Of a stretch of 64,000 bases of DNA, positions 44,763 to 57,000 are shown piece after piece. The number at the start of each line of letters is the position of its first letter. The first letter of the stretch is position 1. The DNA is from Bradyrhizobium sp. NAS96.2 (lineage in GTDB: Bacteria; Pseudomonadota; Alphaproteobacteria; Rhizobiales; Xanthobacteraceae). Made by a program: the position numbers and the translations under genes. The notes beneath the pieces are model-generated. The model worked only from the letters and a program-made list of their open reading frames with translations. It searched no databases and had not been told where the DNA came from. The stretch is taken from positions 1 through 64,000 of the forward strand of contig NZ_LGHK01000025.1 of assembly GCF_001908235.1 (NCBI RefSeq), in the 5' to 3' direction.

Positions 44763-46736
44763 ATGAAGACGAAATCGTTCGCCGAACGCGTGCTGGGCAC
44801 GACCTCGCTGGTCGTGTTGTCGGCCGCCGCCATGATCGGAGCCCGGCAACCGGCTGCGGCCCAAACCGGCATCTATGGCGGCGGCAGCACGCTGTCGTCG
44901 CTGGCGCTGCGGCAGATCTTCGACTGCTATGCGGGCGCGACGCTCGCCAATGACGGCCAGGCATTCTCGCCGAGCTTCACGACCGCAACGCCGAGCCCGA
45001 ACCTGCTGCCGACCAGCTGCACCCTCGTCTCGACCTCGGTCGAGGGATTGTTCGCCGCCGTCGGCTCCGGCAACGGCCAGCGCGCCTACATCGCCGACGA
45101 TGCGCGGCAACTGTTCCGCGGCAGCCCGGCCTCCGCGCCGGCCGTGGTGCGCAAGCCTTCGGCCAAGCCGCCGTTCCGCGACACCGCCAATTCGGCCTTC
45201 AAGAGCTATCCCTATCCGCGGCTCGACTTCGCCGCCAGCGACGCGCCGCTCGCCAGCACGATTGCAAGCCTGACCACCATCTCGTTCAGCAATTTCGTCC
45301 CCTCGACCAATTGGCAGAACACGTTGCTGATCGGCGCCCTGAGCAGCTCGGCCGCCAGCTTCAACACCTCGGCCGTCGGCGCGCCGATCCAGGTGCCGGC
45401 CATGGAGGTCCCGGTTGCGATTGCGGTCAACACCTCGAATTCCGCTTCGGGCGTGACCTGGACCAACCAGTCGGCGCTGTCGCCGAACAACCAGGCCGGC
45501 GGCGCGATCCAGCTCTCCGCGGCCCAGCTCTGCGCGATCTTCTCGGCGACCGTGACGGACTGGCACGACACCTCGACGCTGATCCCCGCGCTCGACGCCA
45601 ACGGCGTGCAGCAATTCCAGCACTTCTACGACGCCAACACCAACGGTTCGCTGACCCCGGTCGCCTATACCAGCGGCCGGCTGCCGATCAAGGTGGTCTA
45701 TCGCGCGGATGATGCCGGCGCGAGCTTCATCCTCACCAACTACCTCGCCAACCTCTGCCCGCTGCTCGACCCGACCGGCACCTACAATTACAAGAAGATC
45801 TTCACCGGTGTCGGCGTCGGCGGCAGCACCACGGCGAACCTGCCGTCGGGCAAATTCTCCCGCCTGCTCGACAACATCAGGGCGGTGAAGAGCTCCGACC
45901 AGAGCGACCCCTTTGATGTGGATGACGACGAGGAACGTCCGGATCCGCACTGGATCAGCGCGTCGGGCAGCAACCACGAAGCGCTGAAGATCGGCACCGA
46001 CCCGCGCTTCGCCGGCCGGATCGGCTATCTCAGCGCCGACTTCACCCAGCCCTATGCGCAGACCGTGACCGAGGAAATCGCCGGCACCACGATCTCCGCA
46101 GCGGCACCGCTGTCGGCCAGCGTCCAGAACGAACGGCAGCGCCTGCTCGGCGTCTATCATCCGGGCCAGGTCGGCAGCAACGGCAAGGCGCAAAACTTCG
46201 TCCCGCCGACGCCGAACAACGCCCAGCTGGCGTTCTCCAATCTGACGGCACCGGACATCAACAGCAGCTATGATGCCTGGAACCTGTACGCCCAGGTCTA
46301 TCCCGCCGGCACCGTCGTCGGCGGCGTGACCTATGACGGCCTGTCCGTCATCGGCATCCCGATGCAGTCGCAGGCCGACTATCCGATCACCGGCGCGAGC
46401 TTCCTCAACGTGTACAGCTGCTACGCCGACACGACCGGGACGCGGGTGCCCGCCGTGAAGAACTGGCTCGCCTGGTACTTCGGCGGATCGGTCACCGGGC
46501 TGCCGAACTACAATCCGGCGACATCGAATTCCGACAATCCCGGCTATGACCCGAACGTCGCCCGGGTCATCCGCAACAACGGCTTCCACGAGCTCGACGG
46601 CGTGTGGGCCACCAACATCCTGAACGCCTACCTGACATCGAGCGCGGCCGGCGGCCTGCCGAGCGCGATCGCGGCCTACAGCACGTCGGGCACGCAGACC
46701 GACGGCTGCACCGGCGTCACCGGCGGCGCGAACTAG
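44763..46736 (+). CDS. Secreted PstS-like substrate-binding protein, paralogue 2
   Basis: A 657-residue paralogue of the product at 42236. The signal peptide is MKTKSFAERVLGTTSLVVLS, with cleavage after AAA near 33. Matching motifs are GGGSTLSSLALRQIFDCYAG, PYPRLDFAASDAPLAS, QVPAMEVPVAIAVNTS, IQLSAAQLCAIFSATVTDWHD and YRADDAGASFILTNYL. Here the canonical DFxxSDAP and an Arg near the second phosphate-loop position are kept, so phosphate or an analogous oxyanion is the best guess at a ligand. An acidic insert (DPFDVDDDEERPDPHW) near residue 385 is not shared. Proteins of this long type occur outside transport operons; secretion to the surface is plausible given the neighbours. Confidence 0.85.
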   Translation: MKTKSFAERVLGTTSLVVLSAAAMIGARQPAAAQTGIYGGGSTLSSLALRQIFDCYAGATLANDGQAFSPSFTTATPSPNLLPTSCTLVSTSVEGLFAAVGSGNGQRAYIADDARQLFRGSPASAPAVVRKPSAKPPFRDTANSAFKSYPYPRLDFAASDAPLASTIASLTTISFSNFVPSTNWQNTLLIGALSSSAASFNTSAVGAPIQVPAMEVPVAIAVNTSNSASGVTWTNQSALSPNNQAGGAIQLSAAQLCAIFSATVTDWHDTSTLIPALDANGVQQFQHFYDANTNGSLTPVAYTSGRLPIKVVYRADDAGASFILTNYLANLCPLLDPTGTYNYKKIFTGVGVGGSTTANLPSGKFSRLLDNIRAVKSSDQSDPFDVDDDEERPDPHWISASGSNHEALKIGTDPRFAGRIGYLSADFTQPYAQTVTEEIAGTTISAAAPLSASVQNERQRLLGVYHPGQVGSNGKAQNFVPPTPNNAQLAFSNLTAPDINSSYDAWNLYAQVYPAGTVVGGVTYDGLSVIGIPMQSQADYPITGASFLNVYSCYADTTGTRVPAVKNWLAWYFGGSVTGLPNYNPATSNSDNPGYDPNVARVIRNNGFHELDGVWATNILNAYLTSSAAGGLPSAIAAYSTSGTQTDGCTGVTGGAN

Positions 46737-46797
46737 CGCCAACATGGAATCGTGATCCGGGGCGACCCGGATCTCGATCTCACGCAAGGCATCAACA

Positions 46798-46822
46798 GCC
46801 GGGCTCTCGATCGGGGCCCGGC
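46798..46822 (+). terminator. Probable terminator of the second binding-protein gene
   Basis: GCCGGGC / GCCCGGC, a 7-bp GC stem with an 11-nt loop, then CGTTCTGTTGGCGTTT with a weak T-rich tail. It lies in the 101-bp convergent gap before the FkbM gene end. Confidence 0.5.
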
Positions 46823-46837
46823 CGTTCTGTTGGCGTT

Positions 46838-47746
46838 TCAGCCGGCCTCGGCGGCGGCGCGGTGCGCGGCGGCGAGCTCGAAATAGCGGCTCCCGGCCTG
46901 GGGGACGATCGCATCGCGGTTGAGCAAATGCTGGATGCAGATGGCCGCGAGATCGTAGGAGCCGTAACAATGGTGGGCGACCAGGGCGAGATGCTTGAGC
47001 TGCTCGGCGCTCATCGCCTCCGCCTTGGTGAAATCGCGGACATAGACGGCGTCGGCCTCGAGCAGCTGGTTGAACGCCTCATAGGGATTGACGCCGCGCA
47101 TCGGCCAGATCATGCGCTTGTTGATCCCGAGCAAGGCATGGGGAACGAAGCCCTGGCTGCGCAGTTCGAGGTCGATCTCGCCGAACACCGGCTGCTTCTT
47201 GTACAGCGGCAGAAACGAGACCTCGGTCTGGATCACGACCGCTTCCGCGAGCCGCCGCCGGCCGTTCTGGAAGATCGCGAGCTCCGAGCCCTGCACGTCG
47301 ATCTTGAGATAATCCATCGCATCGATCTCGCCGATATCGTCGAGTCGATGCGTCGCGATCTTGCTGTCGGCGATGATGCGGGCCCATTCGCTGAAGCCCT
47401 GAAAGTGCTTCAGCATCAGCGGATCGGGCTCCAGCAGGCCGGTCATCCCGGGCGCGGCACAGACGCGAAGGCGGGCCTGCTCGCCGTTGCCGACGACATA
47501 AGGCAGATAGGTCTCAAGCTCGCTCTTGCGCGCATTGAGTTCGGCCAGCGCGCTGGGCTGCGGCTCGAAGCCGAACAGCCGGCACAGCCGCTTCTGCAGC
47601 AGCGGCAGATAGGGCGGGACGTCGATCGGGTTGGCGCCGATATCGACCACGGCGGTGAGACGTTCGGCTGCAAGCAGGGCGCTGAGCGGGTCGGTTTCGT
47701 CAGCTGGGACTGATGGCGCGGGCGCGGTTGACAGAGATGACATCAT
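46838..47746 (-). CDS. FkbM-family methyltransferase
   Basis: A 302-residue SAM-dependent methyltransferase. The SAM-binding strand VVDIGANPIDVPPY (residues 33-46), the acidic FGFEPQPSAL and the FkbM signature MDYLKIDVQGSELAIFQNG are clear. FkbM enzymes O-methylate sugars or polyketides; many occur in surface-glycan clusters. It lies between the binding proteins and the giant adhesin, so it might modify a glycan attached to one of them, but that is only positional evidence. Tandem ATG codons (47746 and 47743) share one ribosome site. Confidence 0.88.
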   Translation of the reverse strand: MMSSLSTAPAPSVPADETDPLSALLAAERLTAVVDIGANPIDVPPYLPLLQKRLCRLFGFEPQPSALAELNARKSELETYLPYVVGNGEQARLRVCAAPGMTGLLEPDPLMLKHFQGFSEWARIIADSKIATHRLDDIGEIDAMDYLKIDVQGSELAIFQNGRRRLAEAVVIQTEVSFLPLYKKQPVFGEIDLELRSQGFVPHALLGINKRMIWPMRGVNPYEAFNQLLEADAVYVRDFTKAEAMSAEQLKHLALVAHHCYGSYDLAAICIQHLLNRDAIVPQAGSRYFELAAAHRAAAEAG

Positions 47747-47809
47747 AAGACCTCACCGAGCGGCGCAAGGCGCATCGAACCTTGCGATCGAAGCGCGCAG
47801 CTCTATCCC

Positions 47810-47931
47810 CGTCATTGCGAGCCACCCGGTCGGCGCGAAGCGCCGCCGGATGACAGGCTCCGCGAGGCAATCCATCGGTCCACACGCGCGGAACCATGGA
47901 TTGCTTCGTCGCTCCGCTCCTCGCAATGACG
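47810..47931. repeat. 122-bp repeat element with terminal inverted repeats
   Basis: The ends are perfect 12-bp inverted repeats, CGTCATTGCGAG (47810-47821) and CTCGCAATGACG (47920-47931). An inner stem GCAATCCAT (47867-47875) / ATGGATTGC (47896-47904) makes a second hairpin. There is no ORF. The CGTCATTGCGAG...GCAATCCAT pattern is widely dispersed in rhizobial genomes and resembles a MITE or REP-type element. It lies between the FkbM gene and the end of the giant gene. Confidence 0.8.
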
Positions 47932-48012
47932 AGGTTGCATGCATTCACGGACCTTCAACATGAGAAGGGCAGTGAGTAAGCCGGATCAGCGCAACCATGA
48001 CACAACGACGGG

Positions 48013-51000
48013 CTAAAGCTGCTGCCCGCGGCGACGGCGCTCGTCGTCGCTGCTGTTCGACTTCTGGCTGTCGCCGCTGCCCGCCGGCGTCGTGTCGTCG
48101 CCGCCGCTGCCGCCGTAGCCCAGCACCTCGACGATCACGATCGAAGGCTGGTCGTTGGGCTTGTTCGGCGCCGGTTGGCCGGACTGCTGGGTCGCTGCCG
48201 TCGCGTTGTTGGTGACTCCGGCCAACGCCGTGTTCGGTGATGGTGGGGCTGTAAGCCCTGTCACCGTACCGGTGGCCTGCGCGTTGTACGCGTTCTGGAC
48301 GACCGGCGCCACGAAAATGAGATCATTGCCACGGACGCCCGCCGCCCCGAGGTCAATGGTGCCGCGCGGCGCGACCAGCGTGACATTGCTCTTGGTCGGA
48401 TCCTGGCCCGGCAGCGTGACCAGCGCGGCGATGCCAGCGCCGGTGACCAGCCCTTGCGGGTTGATGTAGCAATAGCCGTCGACGGTGCAGATCTCGCTGA
48501 GCGCAGGGCTCGAGACATAGGTCTTCGGTCCCGCGCCGGCGCTGATGTCGCCATTGGCGGTGAACAGGCCGATGTCGCCGCCCTGCTGGGTCATGATGCG
48601 GCTCTGGTTGACCAGGATCGAGTCGTTGGCGAAGGCACGAATGGCGCCGCCGCCGAGGGTCAGAATGCCTTCCTGGCTCGGGCTCAAGGTATCGAGCGAA
48701 GAATGGCCGACGGTGATGCCGCCGCCCGGGCCGAGGATGTTGATGTCGCCGCCCATCTGGGTCTCGAGCACGGAGGCCGCGACATTGAACTTGCCGGTGG
48801 CGATCTTCGGCGCGGCCTTGCCGTCGACGCTCAGGCTGTTGTCGGTGTAGCCGTAGCCGGCCGGGAACAGGGTGGAGATCGCCGCATAGGCGCGGGCGTT
48901 CTGGCCGAAATAAGGACTCGCCGGATTCTTGAAGTCCTTGCCCACCTGGATCAGGAAGTCGAGGAAGGCGCGGTTGACGAGTAGCTGCTGCCGCGCCTGC
49001 GGCAGGCCCTGGAAGGTGGCCCAGGCCTGATCGCGCGGCTGGCCAAGGACAGCGGCGATATCGCTGAGGAAGTCGATGCCGCCGGTGCCGGCCTGCGCCG
49101 GATCAACGTAATCGGCGATCGCCGCGGCATAGTTGATGCCGGGCTTCACGCCGAACAGCAGATCGAGCTCGGCTCCCTTGGACGGCAAATAGGGCTTGAG
49201 AGGATTGTTCAGGGCGAATGCGCCGCCGATCGCGCTGCCGTTGCCGATCGTCGCGATGCCGCGTGTCGACGTGTCGGATGGCGAGAACGGACCCAGATCA
49301 TGCCCGGCCTGCAGCACGAACGTGCCGGGGCCGTAGAGCAGATAGGAGCCGCCGACCAGATCGTTGCCGGCGACGATGCTGGTGATGTCGGTCGCGTTGT
49401 TGTTCTGTCCCTGAAAATTGAAGCTATTACCGGCCAACGGCGTGCCGTTGCTGGTCGTCGAAACGCCGCCGCCCGGGGCCAGCCCCGCGTAGATGTTATG
49501 GCCCGCTTCGATCCGCGCCGGCTTGATCAGGGTCACGCTGGCGGCGAAAGTGCTGACAGCATTGACGGCAAGGATATCCTTGCCGGCCGCGATCACTGCC
49601 GGCACGGGATCGTTCGCATGCAGCGCCTGGGTCAGGGTCGCCCACGGCAGCCCAAGCGGGTTGATGGAATTGGCAACGTCGATCGCGGAGAGTGGTGAGC
49701 CGACATACTGAGCGATGCTGGTGCTGAGGTCGGGCATCGAAAGGCCAGTTCCGAGGTCGATAGAGCCGGCCGCAACGAGGTTGATCGTGCCGGAGTTGCT
49801 CGGTAGCAGATTGCTCGCGTCTGTTTTGCTGAGAGCCAGATTTCCGCTGAGTGCCGTCAGGTCGAACGTCGCGGGAAGCAGCAGCCCGACGATCGAGGGG
49901 TTCGCATTTCCTCCAAGGGCGAGGTTAGCGTTGGCGTTGTGTGCAAAAAGCCCCGGGATCGAATTCACTGAAACGGCCGGGCCTATCACGTCACCCGTGA
50001 TGCTCGTCAGCGAAATCCCACTCGCGGCGCCATAGCTGGTGAAATAATTGCTCCAGACACCGTTGCCTGTCGAGAATGGGGCCACACCAGGTAGGTAGCG
50101 ATTTGCCTCCGTCTGCACCCCGGCATTTAGCGGCAGCGCAGCGGGATCGTAGACATTGCCGAGCGTCACCGAACCGCGAGCAGCGAGAGTGATGAAGCCA
50201 TCCTGCACTGAGAGCAGCAAGGGCAGCGCATAGGTGCCGACGACGGAACTCCCGTCGTTCGTCGTGACCCCAACCGTCGGACGACCCTGGTTCAACGGAT
50301 TGCTGGTGGTGGCCTGGACCGAGCCGCCCACCCGGATAAGACCCGCGCCGCGGCTCACCATAAAATCGCTGCTCAGGAGGTTGCCGCCGGCGGTCACGCT
50401 GAGATTGCCGCCGCCGTAATAAGTCACCTTGGGCGGATTGGCCGACGTGAAACCGCCGCCGACGACGAGCGTCTCCGGCAGCGACGCGCCGACATCGATG
50501 ATATCGGCGCCTGCCGACAGCGTGACGTTGCCGCCGCCGAGCGCACCAAAGCCCTGGAAGAAGGTGGCGTAGTTGATCCAGGTTGCGGTCTGGCAGGCAA
50601 CCGAACCCGCAGCCGCGCAACCCGAGAACGGCGTCGACGTGCCGTTTGAGAGGCCGTAATGGACGTACCAATCGCTCCACATCTGCCCCGTCGAGGCACC
50701 AGCAATGCCAGTTTGGCTGCCATCGGCGTCGATCGGCATTTCGATGCCGATGATCGACCCTCCGGCGCTGACAGTGACGGCTCCGCCGCCGGTAGCCCAA
50801 GCCGGCGCACTGACGAGCCCGTTTGGTTGGACGGTGTAGAGCGCGGGCAAGGTCGGCGCATTGAAATCCGCCGGCGTAGTCGTGGCAACGCCGGCGGTAT
50901 AGACCGCCCCTGGAGCAACCTGATCGCGCAGTTCGACGTTGCCGGCCGCAGCGATCGTGATGGAGCCTGTGCCAGTGCGCACGAGGGTCGGGATGTTGAC

Positions 51001-54000
51001 TGTCGTCGTTCCGAGAGCCGTTGATAGTTTATTGAGATAAGAGATGTGCCCGTCGATGCTCACATTGCCCGTAACCGTCGAGGACTGTGACAGGGAAATC
51101 ACCGCGTTGGGATCGACCGGCGGCGCGTTCGCAGCAGTAAAATCTGCCCCGGCGACGATGTCGTAGGAGAAGCTGCCCTTGCCGCTCACGGCGGCAGACA
51201 TCAGTTGCGATGCGGATGTGGTGTTATAGACCGTGCTGAGGGTGCCCCCGACCGGGTTGTAGACCGCCGGGTTGTTGGCAATCCGGTCGGCGGGAGGGAG
51301 CTGATCCGTCGACGGAAGGTAGGTGCCCTGCACGACGGTGTAGGCCGCCGGCGGCGCCGGTGGTGTCACTGCGACGGCGGCGAGGACACCGTTTGCGAAG
51401 TCAGCTCCAGCCGCATAGTCCAAACCAATCGGAAGGCTCGTCGGGAAGAGATAAGTGTTCAACCTCGGCTTACCGCTGTTCACCAGGTTGGTATTGATGA
51501 CGCTCAGGAAGTACGCCGTCCACTTCGTGGCATAGTCTTGTGCCCCGGTGACCACGTTGCCGGTCCCCGAATTGTACTGCAACCTGCCAATGCCGTTGGT
51601 TAGATTGTAATACTGCGTCCTCGTGGTGGGCGCCGCCGGGATCGCGTTGATTGACGGATTCACGTGATCGCCAGGCAGCGTGTTGGTGTAAGCCACGAAG
51701 TCCGCATAAGACAGCACGATGCCGCCGCGCGCCGAAACGCCTGTCGCCGCTGCGTTGATCCCATTGACGTTGACCCCGACCAGCTCGGTCTCGTAGGCGC
51801 GGAACATCCTCAGGTATTGCGAATAATACAGATTGTATTGATCGATCACCGCAGGATCGCTGGAGGAAATCACGGTCGGCTGCGCCAGCTTGAACTGCAG
51901 TGCTAGCGCGTTGTAGGCGGCATCCGACAGGCCGAAGAATGCGCCGCTGGGCGTGGCTGTGGGCGATGACGGGCCCGACCACGAGCCATTGGTCTTCACC
52001 AGATAATCGGCGATGCCGCTTGAATTGTAGACCAGATTGTTGCCGTCCGGGAACATGCCGAGATAGGCCTGATAGAGGCTCGAATTGATCTCGCTCGCAT
52101 AGAGCGCGGACGCATCCCCGCCGCGCGGCGTGTAGTTGACGAAGAAGCCGTCGGTCACCGTCGCGTTGATGTTGACGTTGTTCATTGCCTGCAGCACCAG
52201 CGACCCCGGCTCGCCGCCGGCCGCGGTGCGATACACCAGCGAGACGTGGCCGGACGCATCGACGCTGCCCGCGCCGAGATTCCAGTTGCTGGCGACCGTG
52301 ATGTTGCCCTTGTTGATGTCGAGGCTCGGATTGATCAGATCGATCTCGGGCCGCACATGCATGTTGGCGAAGCTCGCGCCGCCCGCCGCCGGCGTCACGG
52401 CAAGGTTCTGGACGAAGCTCGCCAGCGTGTTCTGATAGAAGCCGACGTGATCGGCATTCGGCGCCGTGACGATGAAGATCGTTCCGGTCGCCAGCGGCGC
52501 CTGCGGCGTCGGGGCCACGATCGTGTTGCCGGACTGATCGGTGCCCGGCAGCGGATTGCCAGCGGCGTCGAACCATCCGGCCGGATCGATGATGCCGTCG
52601 AAATGCCGCGCGCCAGTCGAGCTGTCGGTGGTGCTCCACACCGCGTAGGGGCTGAGCACGACACCCTTGCCGATCGGGTTGCCGCCGGCATCGACCACGC
52701 CGATAACGGTGCCACGGAAGTCGACATTGACAGTGTTGTTGGTGAGGATCGGCGCGCGGATGATGACCGCGCCGCCGGAGTTGTTGATGTTCGGCCCGCC
52801 CGGGCCACCGCTGACGTTGAAGATAGCGCCCGCGGCGACGCTGATCGCGCCCGAGGTCGACATGTTCTGATAGCCATAGGTGGCGTTGACGGCGCCGCCC
52901 GCATCAGGCGTGCCGGTGGTGCCCAGCGTGATGGTGCCGCCGGTCTGCACCAGGCTGGCGGCGGCGAAGGCCGGGTCGGACGGATCGCCTGCTGCGTAGG
53001 ACGCATTGAGAACCGCACTGGCGCCGATGCTGACGCCGCCGGTGGTGACGCCGCCTGATGTGACGCCGGCGCCGTAAAGCGAGATCTGGCCGCCGCTCGG
53101 GCCGCTGGCGTCGATAGTGCCGTTGACGATCACGCTGCCATTGTTGGCAACCAGCAGAACCTTGCCGGAGCTGAGCGTTTGGCCGGCCTCGATGCGGATG
53201 TCGCCGCTGCCGAGGCGCACCGAGAAGCCGCCGGTGAATGCTGTGAGCGGCAGGCCGGCCGCCCCAGTGAGATTCCCTGCCTGCAAGGTGAAATTGCCGC
53301 CGAGATCCTTGAACGCGGCGCTGCCGTCGAGCGTGCCGTCGAGCGCCGCGGTGTTCGCAGCCAGGATCGACAACGATCCGGCAAAGCCCCGGCCTGCCCC
53401 GGCAACCCTGACGGTGGCGCCCTGCCCGACAATGACGTTGCCTGCCGTCGACGCCAGTTGCACGTCGCCGCCGGGCGCGTCCTGGACCACGTCGAGGATC
53501 GTGATGCGCGAGCCCGATGCATCGATGAGCGCGCCGCTACCAAGCACGACGTCGCCCGCGGTCGCCGTCAAGCTGACCTTGCCGGACAGCGCCTGGATCG
53601 TCGCGCTGTCGGTGACCGACCCGCCGGCGATGGCGAGAACGCCGCCGATATTGCTGGCGATACTCGCGGGCTTGTTGCCCGCGGCGGTGACGAGGTTGAC
53701 ATTGCCCAGCGTGCTCAGCGCTTGCGTCGCGCCGCTATTGACCACGATCGCCGGGGCAGACAGCACCATGTTCGCGGCGCCCGCGCCGCCGCCCGCGAAC
53801 GTCACCGTCGGCAGGCTCGTATAGCCGGTGCCGGCGTTGGTCAGCGTCACGCCGGTGACGGCACCGCCGGACACCGTCGCGGTCGCCGTCGTGCCGGTTC
53901 CGCTGATCTTGATGGTCGGGGTGCTCAGATAGCCGTCACCCGAGTTGGTCAGGTTGATTCCCGTCACGTCGACGACAGCCTGCGCCGTCGTGGCCACGCC

Positions 54001-57000
54001 TCCGCCGCCGTTGGCGAAGGAGAAGGTGGGCATGCTGGTGTAGCCGGTGCCCGGATTGGTGATGGTCACGCCGACCACGCCCAGCGCCGCGGTCAACTGG
54101 GCGCTGCCGTCCCCTGTGGCGCTGTCGACGGAGATGGAGTCGACAAAGCCGGGGAAGCCGGAGCCGGACGAGGTGAGCTTGACGCCGACGACAGCACCGT
54201 TGGCATCGACGATGGCGGTGCCGGTCGCCGTGACCGGGTTGCCATTATTGTCGGTTCCGGACACCGTGACCGGATCGCCATTGCTGTAGCCCGACCCGCC
54301 GCTGACGACGGCAAAGCTGACCACGCCTAGCAACGCGGTGCCCTGGGCGCCGGATCCTCCGCCGCCCGAGATGGTCACGTCCGGGACGCTGGTGTAGCCG
54401 GTGCCGGGGTTCGCGATCGTGACACCGCCGATATTGAACATCAGCGCCGCAGCCGCAATCGATCCCGTATCGAGCGTGCCATTGCCGCTGAAGGCAATCG
54501 CCTTGCCGGCGTTGAAATAGATCTGGCTGAAGCCGCCGAGGTGCTTGGCGCCGACGTCCTCGGTGATGACCTGCGAAGCATTGAGCGTGAGGGTGCCGCC
54601 GGCGCCGGTGATGCCCGTGCCGGTCGCGCCGCTGGTGTTGGCGAGATCGATGTTGGTGGCATTGACGGTGGTGTTGCCACCCTGGCTGTAGAGCCCGGCG
54701 CTATCGAAGGTCAGCGTGCCGATCGGATGCGCAGCATCGCCGATCTGCAATCCGCTGGCGTCGTACAGATTGATCGCGGTCGCGCTGCGCAGCCGGACCG
54801 AGACCGCATCGTTGAAATTCGCGAGCACCGCGGAGTTCAGCACAATACCACCGCTGCCGCCGCCGATGTTGATGACCGATCCGGCGATGTCGTAATTCCT
54901 GGCATTCAGGATGGCGTCGGAGGCGAGCGTGCCGCTGCCGCTGGTGTCGAGCGTCAGCGCATTGCCGCCGTCGATGATCGCGCCGGCGCCGACCGAGAGG
55001 GCGCCCAGCGGGGTCTGGCTGCTCGGCGGTGGACCGCTGCCGGCATATTGCCCGGGGACATAGATTCGGCTGACCGTCACCGTGTCGCCATTCGAGACGC
55101 GCAGCAGCGCGCCGTCGCCGCTGGCAAAGACATAACTGTCATCGGACTGTTTGACCGGCAACGCGCCGATCGTGATGTTGCGGTTGGTGCCGCCGGGCAC
55201 TGCGCCGACCGCCCTGACGACACTGCCGTCATCGATGACAAGGCCCCTGCCGGTGACAAGAGCTCCGTCGCCGGCAAGCGAGACCAGAAGCAGCTCGGGC
55301 CCGGTCAACGGGTGCGCCGCGTCGGTCAGGACCTCGAGATTGAGCGCCGTGGCAGTGATGTTCTGCACGCCATTGATCACTTGAGCGGTGCCGCCGATCA
55401 GCACCGAGGACGCCCCAAGGCGGCTGATCTGATCGGCATCGAGCACCAGATAGTTGGTCGAGCCGGTGCAGCCCGGCGCGCTTCCGGCAAGGCAATCGCC
55501 GGCGGGCACCGCCTGGTCGGCGGCGCGGATCAGGATATTGCTGCCGCCGATCTGCACCTGACCGCCGCCGCCGACGAGGCCTGGCGCCAGAACGCTGGTG
55601 CCGGGCGCGAAGCGGTTGGTGCCGGCAAGGTCGAGCGAGTTGATGGCGCCGAGCACCAGCACGCCGCCGTCGATCGGCAGCGGCGGCGGCGCATTGCCCG
55701 CGGCAAGCGCCTGATTGCGGAAGTAGGTCGTTCCAGAGGTGATGTCGATGCGGGAGTATTGCGACCAGACCGATTGCGACTGCAGTTGGAACACGGCCGA
55801 TTGCGACGAGCGCGCGCCGGTCAATTGATTGCCGAACGTGCCGGTGATGTATCGCGAGCCGTCGGAGCTCGAGGTACTGGCGACCGCATTCGGATTGACG
55901 TTGCTGGCAACCTGGACGACGCGGTAGGCGCCGGGCAGCGTTGCGTACATTCCCGGCAGCAGCGTGTAGGTGCCGGCGGGGATGCCGGCGCCGGCGCCGA
56001 TGGTCACCGACTGCCCCGGTGCGATCCCGTTCGCGAATGGCTGCCTGGATCCGGCCGTGGCATTGGTGCCGGCCGGAATTACCAGGCCTGAATAATATGG
56101 AGCGAAGGCAAGGTTGGAATCGTAGGCTGCAACTGTTGCCGAATAGGTCGGGACCAGGGCATAGACTTGGCGACCGTCGGCGTAGGTCGATGTGATGCTG
56201 CCGTTGGCGGGATTCTGCTGGTAGGTCGCGAGCACGTTGCGGCTGCCGCCGGTGCCTGCGACAAACTCCGTCGCATAGATATCGCCGCCGCCGTTGAGGT
56301 CGAGCACGGCGCCGGATTGGGTCGCCACATCCGTGCCGAACAGGCTGATCGATTTGCTGGGCGGTGCGGCGAGCACCGGCGGCACGATGGCTGCGCCGTT
56401 GATGTTGCCCTGATACCAGGTGGTGCCGTCGATGGTGTAGCCGTCGGGAATCACCAGGCCCGCCGCCGAGACCGAGGTCAGGCTGCCCGTCGTCAACGTC
56501 ACGCTCTGTGTCGGCGTGAAGTTACCTGCCGCAAAAGATACGCCAGATACATTTTTAATCGCCCGCGCGAGGTCGGCCGGGAGGTCGGCGCTGGTCCGTA
56601 CGCCGACGACGATCTTGCCAAGGGGGGCCCACAATGTACCACGCTGCACAATGGTCTGCGCGCTGAGCACGAGACTTCCGCCTGCCGAGAGCGGAGGCGT
56701 CGCCACTCCGTTCTGGGCGACGGTGATCGCGCCGGCGGAGCCGGTCGACATCAGCAGGAAACCAGTGTTGCTGACCGGATAGATCTCTGCCGCGCGCAGC
56801 GTCAGATTGCCTGGAACGACCAGCGCCCCGCCGAAAATCGTCTCGCCCGAGCCGGGGCCACCGTCGACAAAGCCATAGTAATTCGGCAGCAACCGGATGG
56901 CGCCGGCGCTGGTGAAATTGGTCTCCGCGGCGCGGTCAATGAAGATTCCTCTCTCGAGGTCGATCCATTGCGCCGTGATGTTCAACGTGCTGGTGCCGGT

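Noticed and set aside
44763..46736. PstS of a phosphate ABC importer
   Set aside because: No pstC/A/B or phoU neighbours, twice the usual length, and a tandem paralogue; called PstS-like only.
47810..47931. Attachment site or insertion sequence remnant
   Set aside because: It has terminal inverted repeats but no transposase remnant or obvious target duplication; best described as a REP/MITE-like repeat.
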